From Paenibacillus catalpae (GTDB lineage: Bacteria > Bacillota > Bacilli > Paenibacillales > Paenibacillaceae), in NCBI RefSeq assembly GCF_900112695.1, contig NZ_FOMT01000006.1, positions 434,777 through 498,776 of the forward strand: a stretch of DNA of 64,000 nucleotides, given 5' to 3'. Position numbers and translations under genes: made by a program. Of the stretch, positions 35,754 through 43,246 are shown one piece after another. Within the stretch, counting starts at the first letter, position 1; each line of letters opens with the position of its first letter. The notes under the pieces are model-generated. The model saw nothing but the letters and a program-made list of their open reading frames with translations. It did not search any database and was not told where the DNA came from.

Positions 35754-36332
35754 ATGACACGCATCTTGTTCGTTTGTACCGGCAATACATGCCGTTCACC
35801 GATGGCCGAAGCTATGCTGAGGACGATGGCGAGGCAAACGGGAATTTCGCTTGAAGTCCGCTCTGCAGGAGTATCCACGATCGACGGTTTGCCGATTTCG
35901 GGACATGCAGCTACTGCGCTGCGCGGCAAATCGGTTGAGCACCAAGGCTCGTCACGCGCTTTAAGCGGGGAAGCCGTTGCTTGGGCGGATCTTATTCTGA
36001 CCATGACAGCCTCGCACAAACGAGGACTGCTTCATTATTTCCCTGAAGCGGTGGACAAAGCTTATACGCTTAAGGAATACGTGAATCAGGATACGGCTGT
36101 ACAGTCGGATATTGAAGAGCTGGAGCGTCTGTACACCGAGATGCATATGAAGCAGGCACTGGGTCAGCAGCTGTCGACGGCGGAACGCACGCGCCTCTTG
36201 GAGCTGGAACGCCGGATTCCAAGCTTTGATATTGCGGATCCGTTCGGCGGGACGCTAAGCATGTATGAAAGCTGCGCTTCGGAAATCGAAGAGAGCCTGA
36301 AAGCCTTGCTTGGCATCCTTCAAAAGGGATGA
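35754..36332 (+). CDS. ywlE: Protein-arginine phosphatase, YwlE-like, with insertion
   Basis: A 192-residue low-molecular-weight phosphatase. The P-loop VCTGNTCRSPMAEAM has nucleophile Cys8, Arg14 and the Thr12 that in B. subtilis YwlE (Thr11) selects phospho-arginine over phospho-tyrosine. The general acid is Asp162 in DIADPFGG. YwlE reverses McsB arginine phosphorylation in protein quality control. B. subtilis YwlE is about 150 residues. The extra 40-odd residues here lie between TLKEYV (105-110) and DIADPFGG (159-166) and form a charged, helix-prone segment (SDIEELERLYTEMHMKQ..., LSTAERTRLLELERR). It is close to the active site and may alter specificity or binding. Confidence 0.92.
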   Translation: MTRILFVCTGNTCRSPMAEAMLRTMARQTGISLEVRSAGVSTIDGLPISGHAATALRGKSVEHQGSSRALSGEAVAWADLILTMTASHKRGLLHYFPEAVDKAYTLKEYVNQDTAVQSDIEELERLYTEMHMKQALGQQLSTAERTRLLELERRIPSFDIADPFGGTLSMYESCASEIEESLKALLGILQKG

Positions 36333-36374
36333 AATTCCATGCCGGAAATAGGCTCGATTCATTCATTTCCCCGA

Positions 36375-36403
36375 TTGATTTTCACGTTTGAATAAGCTAT
36401 CAT
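36375..36403 (+). promoter_or_regulatory. Sigma-A promoter ahead of the ZTP riboswitch
   Basis: TTGATT (36375-36380), 17-nt spacer, TATCAT (36398-36403). Transcription would begin just before the aptamer. A second -10, TATAAT at 36556-36561, lies downstream of the terminator and may give ligand-independent expression. Confidence 0.6.
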
Positions 36404-36417
36404 GAAGGTAACAAAGA

Positions 36418-36492
36418 CGGTTTCCGATGTAACTGGCGACGGAAGTGGGTAACCACGGTGGAGCATCGGAACATACGGCCGGTCGCCTGGGC
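36418..36492 (+). promoter_or_regulatory. ZTP (pfl) riboswitch
   Basis: P1 is TTCCGATG (36422-36429) with CATCGGAA (36464-36471). The conserved AACTGGCGAC leads into a GTGG-GTAA-CCAC tetraloop hairpin and ACGGTGGAGC. The 3' domain GGCCGGTCGCCTGGGC contains GTCGCC (36482-36487), which can form the pseudoknot with GGCGAC (36435-36440). These are the marks of the ZTP/ZMP-sensing pfl motif. A terminator follows, then rpiB-ywlG-glyA. Confidence 0.9.
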
Positions 36493-36535
36493 AAAGAGCA
36501 GCATGCTATCTTCAGCATGTCATGCTCTTTTTTCG
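36493..36535 (+). terminator. Terminator of the ZTP riboswitch expression platform
   Basis: AAAGAGCA (36493-36500) pairs with TGCTCTTT (36523-36530), with an inner CATGCT/AGCATG pairing, then a T6 run. It overlaps the end of the aptamer pseudoknot region. Confidence 0.85.
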
Positions 36536-36637
36536 TCTTTTTAACGGAATTTAGGTATAATAAGTCCGTATGATTCGACAAACATATACTTATTTTGCCG
36601 ACTACATGGTTGCAGCAAAATAGCAGGAGGGTTTACG

Positions 36638-37096
36638 TTGAAAATTGCAATTGGTGCAGATCATGCGGGTTACCGTTTGAAAGATGAAATTGTTCCGTTT
36701 CTTTTATCGCTTGGTCATGAGATTGAAGACTTGGGCTGCGACTGCAGCCAGTCGGTGGACTATCCCGATTATGCACTGCCTGTAGCAGATAAAGTGGCAA
36801 GCGGCCAAGCTGACCGCGGCATCCTGATTTGCGGCACGGGTATTGGCATGTCAATCGCGGCAAACAAAGTGCCGGGCATCCGCTGCGCGCTTGTACATGA
36901 TATGTTTTCGGCACAGGCGACTCGCGAGCATAACGATACAAACGTACTTGCTTTGGGCGAGCGTATTATTGGCCCCGGTCTTGCGCAAGAGATCGTCCGC
37001 ATCTGGTTGGATACGCCATTCTCGAATGGCGAACGCCACGTGGGCCGTGTTCAGAAAGTGACGCAGATCGAGCAGCAGTATACGGTACATCCCTAA
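36638..37096 (+). CDS. rpiB: Ribose-5-phosphate isomerase B
   Basis: A 152-residue RpiB/LacAB-family sugar phosphate isomerase that interconverts ribulose 5-phosphate and ribose 5-phosphate. The N-terminal IAIGADHAGYRLK, the catalytic cysteine in GILICGTGIGMSIAANK and the phosphate-binding REHNDTNVLALG are present. TTG start after AGGAGGG. It is first gene behind the ZTP riboswitch; ywlG and glyA follow in the same direction with 33 and 22 bp gaps. It corresponds to B. subtilis ywlF. Confidence 0.94.
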   Translation: MKIAIGADHAGYRLKDEIVPFLLSLGHEIEDLGCDCSQSVDYPDYALPVADKVASGQADRGILICGTGIGMSIAANKVPGIRCALVHDMFSAQATREHNDTNVLALGERIIGPGLAQEIVRIWLDTPFSNGERHVGRVQKVTQIEQQYTVHP

Positions 37097-37129
37097 GGTC
37101 TCTAAGGTTCTGGCAAAGGAGCGTGCAGC

Positions 37130-37723
37130 ATGAGCAATCACGAAGTTATTGCATCAGATGTCGAGACGATTGTCCGGGAGCTTGCTTCCGCGGGCGGTCT
37201 CAAGGCAGGGCAGCTTTTGGTCATTGGTACAAGCACAAGCGAAGTATTGGGTCACCGGATTGGCACATCCGGAACTGTCGAGACAGCCGCACAGATCTAC
37301 GCGGGTGTCGAAGCGGTACGGAAGGAGATCGGTTTTTATCCGGTCTATCAGTGCTGTGAGCATTTGAACCGGGCGCTGGTGCTTCCCCGCGAAGCAGCGG
37401 AAAAGTACGGCCTTGAAGAAGTTGCCGCCGTTCCCGTTCCGAAGGCGGGCGGGTCGATGGCTGCATATGCTTACCGGCATTTGCCCGATGCCTGCCTGGT
37501 TGAAACCGTGGAAGCCCATGCCGGTATTGATATCGGCGACACTTTTATCGGCATGCATCTCCGGCGGGTTGCCGTGCCGGTCAGACCGTCTATCCGGTCG
37601 ATTGGTGCAGCCCATGTGACGATGGCTTTTACAAGACCTAAGCTGATTGGCGGCACACGCGCCGTGTACACCTTGGAAGACAGCGGCCTGGCGTCAGAGC
37701 AGACGTCAGGAACATGCGAATAA
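37130..37723 (+). CDS. ywlG: UPF0340 / TIGR01440 family protein YwlG
   Basis: A 197-residue conserved protein of the YwlG family (DUF436). Function is not established. Typical stretches are LLVIGTSTSEVLGHRIGTSG, YQCCEHLNRALVLPREAAE and VETVEAHAGIDIGDTFIGMHL. It is cytoplasmic, with no membrane segments. It always travels between rpiB and glyA in Bacillales, and here the trio is under one ZTP riboswitch, which suggests a link to sugar-phosphate or one-carbon metabolism; that is inference. Confidence 0.9.
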   Translation: MSNHEVIASDVETIVRELASAGGLKAGQLLVIGTSTSEVLGHRIGTSGTVETAAQIYAGVEAVRKEIGFYPVYQCCEHLNRALVLPREAAEKYGLEEVAAVPVPKAGGSMAAYAYRHLPDACLVETVEAHAGIDIGDTFIGMHLRRVAVPVRPSIRSIGAAHVTMAFTRPKLIGGTRAVYTLEDSGLASEQTSGTCE

Positions 37724-37745
37724 TCTTATTAGGAGGCTTTTCACA

Positions 37746-38993
37746 ATGGAAAACTTACGTAACCAAGATCCTGAAGTATTAAAGGCAATGGGCCTTGAGC
37801 TGCAGCGCCAACGCGACAACATCGAGCTGATCGCATCCGAGAACATCGTCAGCGAAGCCGTTCTTGAAGCAATGGGTTCGGTACTGACGAATAAATATGC
37901 AGAAGGCTACCCTGGCAAACGCTTCTACGGCGGCTGCGAGCATGTAGACATTGTGGAAGACATCGCACGTGAACGCGCGAAAGAAATTTTCGGCGCTGAG
38001 CACGCGAACGTACAGCCTCACTCCGGTGCACAAGCAAACATGGCGGTATACCTTGCTGTCCTCAAACCAGGCGACACCGTTCTTGGCATGAACCTGGCGC
38101 ACGGCGGCCACTTGACGCACGGCAGCCCGGTTAACGCATCCGGTCTCCTGTACAACTTCGTTGCTTATGGCGTAGACGAAGATACCTTCACAATCAACTA
38201 TGACGAAGTTCGCAAAGCAGCCTTCAAACACCGTCCGCGTCTAATCGTTGCCGGCGCCAGCGCATACCCGCGCACAATCGATTTCGAGAAGCTTGGCCAA
38301 ATCGCGCAAGACGTAGGCGCTTTGTTCATGGTGGATATGGCGCATATCGCAGGTCTTGTTGCAGCAGGTCTGCATCCGAACCCTGTGCCGCACGCTCACT
38401 TTGTTACAACAACAACTCACAAAACGCTTCGTGGTCCTCGCGGCGGCATGATTCTTTGCCGTAAGCCTTGGGCTGCAGCGATTGATAAAGCGGTATTCCC
38501 TGGTTCGCAAGGCGGCCCTCTGATGCACATTATTGCAGCGAAAGCTGTAGCATTTGGCGAAGCGCTTCAACCATCCTTCAAGGAATATGCACAAAAAGTC
38601 GTGAACAACGCAAAAGTATTGTCCGAGACACTGATCGCTGAAGGCATTAACATCGTGTCCGGCGGCACGGACAACCATCTGATGCTGGTCGATACTCGCA
38701 GCCTGAACATTACGGGCAAAGATGCTGAGCATGTCCTTGACTCGGTCGGTATCACAGCGAACAAAAACGCCATTCCATTCGACCCGACCAGCCCGTTTGT
38801 AACAAGCGGTATTCGTCTTGGCACACCGGCTGCTACTTCCCGCGGCATGGATGAGAAAGCAATGAAGACAATCGGCGAGATTATTGCCATGACGCTGAAA
38901 AATCCGAAAGACGAAGCGGTGCTTGCGAAAGCTACCGGCATGGTTCGCGATTTGACGGCTCAATATCCGCTTTACCCTAACATGAAATACTAA
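37746..38993 (+). CDS. glyA: Serine hydroxymethyltransferase
   Basis: A 415-residue PLP enzyme that converts serine and tetrahydrofolate to glycine and 5,10-methylene-THF, the main one-carbon source. The ATG at 37746 follows TAGGAGG. Marks are LIASENIVSEAVLEAMGS, YAEGYPGKRFYGGCEHVD, the cofactor aspartate in FMVDMAHIAGLVAAG, and the lysine in VTTTTHKTLRGPRGG. Codon use is biased to highly expressed genes. A ZTP riboswitch upstream fits: low 10-formyl-THF raises ZTP, which would switch this operon on. A terminator follows. Confidence 0.97.
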   Translation: MENLRNQDPEVLKAMGLELQRQRDNIELIASENIVSEAVLEAMGSVLTNKYAEGYPGKRFYGGCEHVDIVEDIARERAKEIFGAEHANVQPHSGAQANMAVYLAVLKPGDTVLGMNLAHGGHLTHGSPVNASGLLYNFVAYGVDEDTFTINYDEVRKAAFKHRPRLIVAGASAYPRTIDFEKLGQIAQDVGALFMVDMAHIAGLVAAGLHPNPVPHAHFVTTTTHKTLRGPRGGMILCRKPWAAAIDKAVFPGSQGGPLMHIIAAKAVAFGEALQPSFKEYAQKVVNNAKVLSETLIAEGINIVSGGTDNHLMLVDTRSLNITGKDAEHVLDSVGITANKNAIPFDPTSPFVTSGIRLGTPAATSRGMDEKAMKTIGEIIAMTLKNPKDEAVLAKATGMVRDLTAQYPLYPNMKY

Positions 38994-39010
38994 TTCTTGC
39001 ATTGCAGAAG

Positions 39011-39058
39011 AGAGGCTGTCCCAATGGTCATACGACCAGTGGGGCGGCCTCTTTTTTT
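39011..39058 (+). terminator. Rho-independent terminator of glyA
   Basis: AGAGGC (39011-39016) pairs with GCCTCT (39047-39052), with inner TGGTC/GACCA and a T7 tail. Confidence 0.85.
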
Positions 39059-39261
39059 CGTTGTGAATTAAGCGAAAGGGATTGCAGCATGCTATAAAAG
39101 GCGCTTTCACGATTCTACACAACTCGTCAAAAATCGACAATTTTAGAAATGTAATTTCTGGGGCGTGACAAATCATTATAAAAATTGTATATTTACTTAC
39201 GGTATATTAATTTAGCATTAATTTTGTACTAATTTGGCCTGAACATATGTAAAACAAGGTG

Positions 39262-39279
39262 AATGAACAAACGTTCATT
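39262..39279. promoter_or_regulatory. Dyad in the oppA leader, possible operator
   Basis: AATGAAC-AAAC-GTTCATT lies in an AT-rich leader (39060-39385) that otherwise shows no gene. It could be a binding site for a dimeric regulator or a short hairpin. I found no convincing -35/-10 pair to anchor it. Confidence 0.4.
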
Positions 39280-39385
39280 GATAATTATTCAATGTTCCGT
39301 ATTATTTTTCACATTGTTTAAATTATGTAATGTCAAATTTTTACAACATAAAGGCAAGAGGAAAGAAACCAGGGGAGGATATTTT

Positions 39386-41032
39386 ATGTCGAAGAAGAAG
39401 TATGGCTTTACATTGGTTTCCGTACTGCTAGCACTAGCTCTCGTAGCGGTCGGCTGTACACCTAAGGAAGAGTCCGGAAGCAGTGAAGCACCTGTATTCC
39501 GCATGAACCTTGCAACTGAACCGCCGTCTCTTGACCCGGCTCAAGTACAAGACCAAGTGTCTGCAACTGTTGTTAATGGTTTGTATGAAGGTCTTACTCG
39601 TAAAGACGAGAAGGGCGAAGTTGTTCCAGGTATAGCGAAAGAATGGAAAATCTCCGATGACGGCAAGACGTACACCTTCACTATTCGCGACGACGCAAAA
39701 TGGAGCAATGGTGATGCAGTAACGGCAAACGATTTCGAATACGCTTGGAAGCGTGCTCTGGATCCGAACCTGAAACCGGCGGTTTCTGCTTATGCTTACC
39801 AGTTGTACTACATCAAGAATGCAGAAGCTTACAACACTGCTGCTGACGGCGTAAAGGTTGACGATGTAGGTGTTAAAGCGATTGACGAGCATACGCTGCA
39901 AGTTGAGCTGAACTCGCCAACTCCTTACTTCCTCGGTCTGATGTCCTTTACCGTTTTCTACCCGGTTCACCAATCGGTTAAAGAAAACGAAGCTTGGGCA
40001 ACTGACGTTTCGACAATGATTACAAACGGACCGTTCAAGATGAGCGAATGGAAAAAGAACAACTCCATTACAATCGTTAAGGACGATAACTATTATGCAA
40101 AAGACGATGTGAAGCTTACGAAGGTTGTCTTCTCTGAAGTTAACGATTCGAACACAGAGCTGAGCATGTACCAAACCGGCGAACTGGATTATGCAGGCAT
40201 GCCTACTGGCTTGATTCCTAACGAACAATTCCCGACGTTGAAACAAAACAATCCGGACGAGTTCAAAATTCAAGGCAGCGCATCGATCTACTACTACCTG
40301 TTCAATACAACGCAAAAACCTTACAGCAATGAAAAAGTGCGTCAAGCGCTTTCGATGGCGATCAGCCGTCAAGATATCGTAGACAACGTAACAAAAGGCG
40401 AACAAAAACCGGCTTACGGCGTTGTTCCTCCAGGTATCAAAGGGGAAAAAGACGACTTCCGTACCGAGCATCCGGACACTTACTTCAAGGAAGATATCGA
40501 ACAAGCTAAGCAATTGCTTGCTGATGGTTTGAAAGAAGAAGGTCTGACTGCAATGCCTACTGTTAAGCTGACTTACAACACGAACGAACTGCACCAAGCG
40601 GTTGCTGAAGCAATTGCCGAAATGTGGAGCAAAAACCTCGGCATCAAAACCGAAGTTAGCAAGCAAGAATGGGGCGTCTTCCTCGACAACCGTAACCACC
40701 TGAACTATGATGTGGCACGCGGCGGCTGGGGCGCTGACTATGATGATCCAATGACGTTCATTGACCTGTTCTCGTCCAAATCCGGCAACAACAATACAGG
40801 CTTTGCAAACCCTGAGTATGACGCTCTGATCAAAGAAGCATACAGCACAGACGACCAAGCAAAACGTATGGCTGCTATGTCCAAAGCGGAAGAGCTGGTA
40901 ATCGGTACGCGTGCGATTATGCCGATCTACTACTACAGCACGGTATATATGATTAAGCCTGGTTTCAAAGGCATCTTTATCGACTACAAAGGCGACATCG
41001 ATTATAATCGCGGCTACTACGAAGCGGAATAA
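39386..41032 (+). CDS. oppA: Oligopeptide ABC transporter substrate-binding lipoprotein (OppA type)
   Basis: 548 residues from the ATG at 39386, after AGGGGAGG. The open frame runs further upstream but lacks a ribosome site. The lipobox LVAVGC puts the lipidated cysteine at residue 24, so the mature protein is tethered outside the membrane. The family 5 solute-binding fold shows NLATEPPSLDPAQVQDQVS, GLYEGLTRKDEKGEVVPGIAKEW, WSNGDAVTANDFEYAWKRAL and the late MWSKNLGIKTEV. It delivers peptides to the permease encoded downstream. An attenuator-like hairpin after it would lower expression of the membrane genes relative to this one. Confidence 0.93.
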   Translation: MSKKKYGFTLVSVLLALALVAVGCTPKEESGSSEAPVFRMNLATEPPSLDPAQVQDQVSATVVNGLYEGLTRKDEKGEVVPGIAKEWKISDDGKTYTFTIRDDAKWSNGDAVTANDFEYAWKRALDPNLKPAVSAYAYQLYYIKNAEAYNTAADGVKVDDVGVKAIDEHTLQVELNSPTPYFLGLMSFTVFYPVHQSVKENEAWATDVSTMITNGPFKMSEWKKNNSITIVKDDNYYAKDDVKLTKVVFSEVNDSNTELSMYQTGELDYAGMPTGLIPNEQFPTLKQNNPDEFKIQGSASIYYYLFNTTQKPYSNEKVRQALSMAISRQDIVDNVTKGEQKPAYGVVPPGIKGEKDDFRTEHPDTYFKEDIEQAKQLLADGLKEEGLTAMPTVKLTYNTNELHQAVAEAIAEMWSKNLGIKTEVSKQEWGVFLDNRNHLNYDVARGGWGADYDDPMTFIDLFSSKSGNNNTGFANPEYDALIKEAYSTDDQAKRMAAMSKAEELVIGTRAIMPIYYYSTVYMIKPGFKGIFIDYKGDIDYNRGYYEAE

Positions 41033-41051
41033 TTAGCTCGTCACGGATTGA

Positions 41052-41093
41052 GGGATATATGCGGCCATTGATGTCTGCATATATCCCCTTTCA
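41052..41093 (+). terminator. Intra-operon attenuator after oppA
   Basis: GGGATATATGC (41052-41062) pairs with GCATATATCCC (41077-41087), followed by a T-rich CTTTCACTTTTTT. Partial termination here would explain a high ratio of binding protein to permease. Confidence 0.7.
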
Positions 41094-41114
41094 CTTTTTT
41101 ACTTTCGTAAGTTT

Positions 41115-41146
41115 AAAGTTTTTAACTTTTGAAAGCTTAAGCTTTC
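41115..41146. other. Adjacent AT-rich palindromes
   Basis: AAAGTT-TTT-AACTTT (41115-41129) and the perfect 16-bp palindrome GAAAGCTTAAGCTTTC (41131-41146) lie between the attenuator and the hairpin repeats. Confidence 0.6.
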
Positions 41147-41151
41147 GCAGT

Positions 41152-41349
41152 AATGAATCATCACAATGGCTCTAAGCATGGCTGTTTGGGTGATCATTCA
41201 TTTTAGGTCCATGCTTACGATGCAAGAATCATCACAAATAACCATGGCAATGGCAGTTTGTGTGATTCATTCTTTTAAAGTCCATGCTTACGATGTAAGA
41301 ATCATCACAAATAGCCATGGCAATGGCAATTTGTATGATAATTCTTTTT
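41152..41349 (+). repeat. Tandem hairpin units abutting a ribosome site (locus B)
   Basis: Three copies of about 73 bp. Closing stems are AATGAAT/ATTCATT in copy 1 (41152-41158 with 41196-41202) and AAGAAT/ATTCTT in copies 2 (41224-41229 with 41269-41274) and 3 (41297-41302 with 41341-41346). Inner pairings include ATCAC/GTGAT and CCAT-GGCA-ATGG. The linkers contain TCCATGCTTACGATG. Copy 3 ends TTTTTAGGAGGTG, the ribosome site of oppB. Confidence 0.8.
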
Positions 41350-41366
41350 AGGAGGTGCCATGACGT

Positions 41367-42296
41367 TTGGTTCGCTATGTGCTTCAAAAGCTGTTGTTCA
41401 TGCTCGTTTCGATCTTCGTGCTGGCTTCGGCCACTTTTTTTCTGATGAAGGCTATTCCAGGCAACCCGTTCCAAAGTGAGAAGAACATTCCTGCTGCCAT
41501 TCAAGAGCGTTTGAATGAAGAGTATGGATTAAACGATCCGCTGGGCGTTCAATATTTGCATTATTTGAACAACCTGGTTCACTTTAACCTCGGCATGTCC
41601 ATGAAACAACAGTACGTTACTGTAGTTGATATTATTAAGACAGGTTTTGTTTACTCGCTTCAAATCGGGATTTTCGCCATTATTCTGGCGGTCGCAGCAG
41701 GGGTGCTGTTCGGTTTGATTGCTGCGCTTAACCACCGCAAGTTTCTTGACGGCTTTACGATTTTGCTCGCAGTACTTGGTGTATCGATACCGAACTTCGT
41801 TGTCGCTACGGGCTTGCAGTATGTATTTGGCGTCAAATTGCGCTGGTTCGACGTAGCCGGATTAAATGACCCAACTGACTTTATTATGCCGGTCCTGGCG
41901 TTGTCTTTCCTGCCTGCCGCATTTATTGCACGTCTTGTACGCTCCAGCATGCTTGAGGTTCTGAGTGCCGATTACATGAAAACCGCGCGCGCCAAGGGGT
42001 TGTCCGGCCGTGTTATCCTTGTACGTCACGCCTTGCGGAACGCTATTCTGCCAGTTGTCACGTATATTGGGCCGATGACGGCAAATATCATTACCGGTTC
42101 TGTTGTTATCGAGCAGATTTTCGGTATCGGCGGACTTGGCAAATTCTTCGTTAACAGCATTACGAACCGTGATTACACGCTTATTATGGGTCTCACGCTG
42201 TTCTATGCGGTTATCCTGATGCTGGCGCGTTTCATGACGGATATCGCTTACGGCTTTGTAGATCCGCGTATTAAATTAAGCAGGAAGGGGGGCTAA
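41367..42296 (+). CDS. oppB: Oligopeptide ABC transporter permease (OppB type)
   Basis: A 309-residue inner-membrane permease with six helices. The first helix starts at once (MVRYVLQKLLFMLVSIFVL), followed by PGNPFQSEK and the extracytoplasmic loop EEYGLNDPLGVQYLHYL. The EAA loop that docks the ATPase is DYMKTARAKGLSGRVILVRHALRNAILPVV. TTG start at 41367, 11 nt after AGGAGG; an ATG at 41359 is out of frame. Three hairpin repeats end precisely at the ribosome site. It works with OppC, OppD and OppF. Confidence 0.93.
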   Translation: MVRYVLQKLLFMLVSIFVLASATFFLMKAIPGNPFQSEKNIPAAIQERLNEEYGLNDPLGVQYLHYLNNLVHFNLGMSMKQQYVTVVDIIKTGFVYSLQIGIFAIILAVAAGVLFGLIAALNHRKFLDGFTILLAVLGVSIPNFVVATGLQYVFGVKLRWFDVAGLNDPTDFIMPVLALSFLPAAFIARLVRSSMLEVLSADYMKTARAKGLSGRVILVRHALRNAILPVVTYIGPMTANIITGSVVIEQIFGIGGLGKFFVNSITNRDYTLIMGLTLFYAVILMLARFMTDIAYGFVDPRIKLSRKGG

Positions 42297-42299
42297 TAA

Positions 42300-43235
42300 A
42301 TGAAGGAACATACACTGGAGCCTAATGATTTTGTAAAGCTGAACCACGACGAGAAGCAGGGCGAGACGGTTGTCCGTGAAAGTATCTCTGCTTGGAAGGA
42401 TGCCTGGTTCCGCCTCAAAACCAATCGCATGGCGATGATCAGTCTCTGGATATTAGCCCTTATCGTCCTGATGGCGATCCTAGGCCGGCCTATCGCTCAC
42501 TATTTTACCGGCAATGATTTTTCAACCAATGACCTGAAAGCAACCAACATGGCTCCTTCTGCCGATCACTGGTTCGGTACGGACGGCTTGGGCCGCGACA
42601 TGTTCACAAGGACATGGATGGGGGCAGGCATATCGCTTCAGGTTGGTATATATGCAGCAATTGTCGACTTGATCGTTGGCGTTATTATGGGCGGAATTAT
42701 GGGTTACTTCGGCGGCAAAGTCGATGAAGTTCTGAACCGTTTCTGCGAAATTTTATATTCCATTCCGAGCCTTCTTGTCGTTATCCTGCTCATTGTCGTT
42801 ATGGAACCAAGCATGTTTACCATTATCGTAGCTTTGAGTATTACAGGCTGGATTAACATGGCCTGGATCGTTCGCGGTCAAATCATGCAGCTCAAGAATC
42901 AGGAGTATGTTCTTGCTGCTCGCGCTCTGGGCGCAAACCCGGTTCGCATTATGTTCAAGCATCTTATTCCGAATGCTATGGGCCCGATTATCGTTACGAT
43001 TACGATGACGGTGCCAAATGCGATCTTCGCGGAAGCTTTCCTGAGCTTCCTTGGTCTTGGCGTTCAATCGCCGGCCGCATCTCTTGGTACTTTGATTAAT
43101 GACGCTATTAAGGCGATGACTGTATATCCATGGCGTATGCTGTACCCGGCAACGCTGCTTAGCTTGACCATGCTTTGCTTTAATATTTTCGGTGATGGCC
43201 TGCGCGACGCACTTGATCCGAAAATGAAAAAGTAG
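42300..43235 (+). CDS. oppC: Oligopeptide ABC transporter permease (OppC type)
   Basis: A 311-residue second permease subunit. It has a cytoplasmic N-terminal OppC-N segment (SAWKDAWFRLKTNRMAMISLWI), six membrane helices, the conserved HWFGTDGLGRDMFTRTWMGA, and the EAA docking loop NQEYVLAARALGANPVRIMFKHLIPNAMGP. It begins 3 bp after the oppB stop and GGAAGGGGG supplies the ribosome site. Confidence 0.94.
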   Translation: MKEHTLEPNDFVKLNHDEKQGETVVRESISAWKDAWFRLKTNRMAMISLWILALIVLMAILGRPIAHYFTGNDFSTNDLKATNMAPSADHWFGTDGLGRDMFTRTWMGAGISLQVGIYAAIVDLIVGVIMGGIMGYFGGKVDEVLNRFCEILYSIPSLLVVILLIVVMEPSMFTIIVALSITGWINMAWIVRGQIMQLKNQEYVLAARALGANPVRIMFKHLIPNAMGPIIVTITMTVPNAIFAEAFLSFLGLGVQSPAASLGTLINDAIKAMTVYPWRMLYPATLLSLTMLCFNIFGDGLRDALDPKMKK

Positions 43236-43246
43236 GAGGTGCAACA

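Noticed and set aside
39263..39385. Upstream extension of oppA
   Set aside because: The lipoprotein signal peptide begins at 39386 with a good ribosome site; an extension would bury it.
39434..40858. 474-codon open frame antisense to oppA
   Set aside because: Shadow of the oppA coding sequence; composition and lack of a ribosome site argue against expression.
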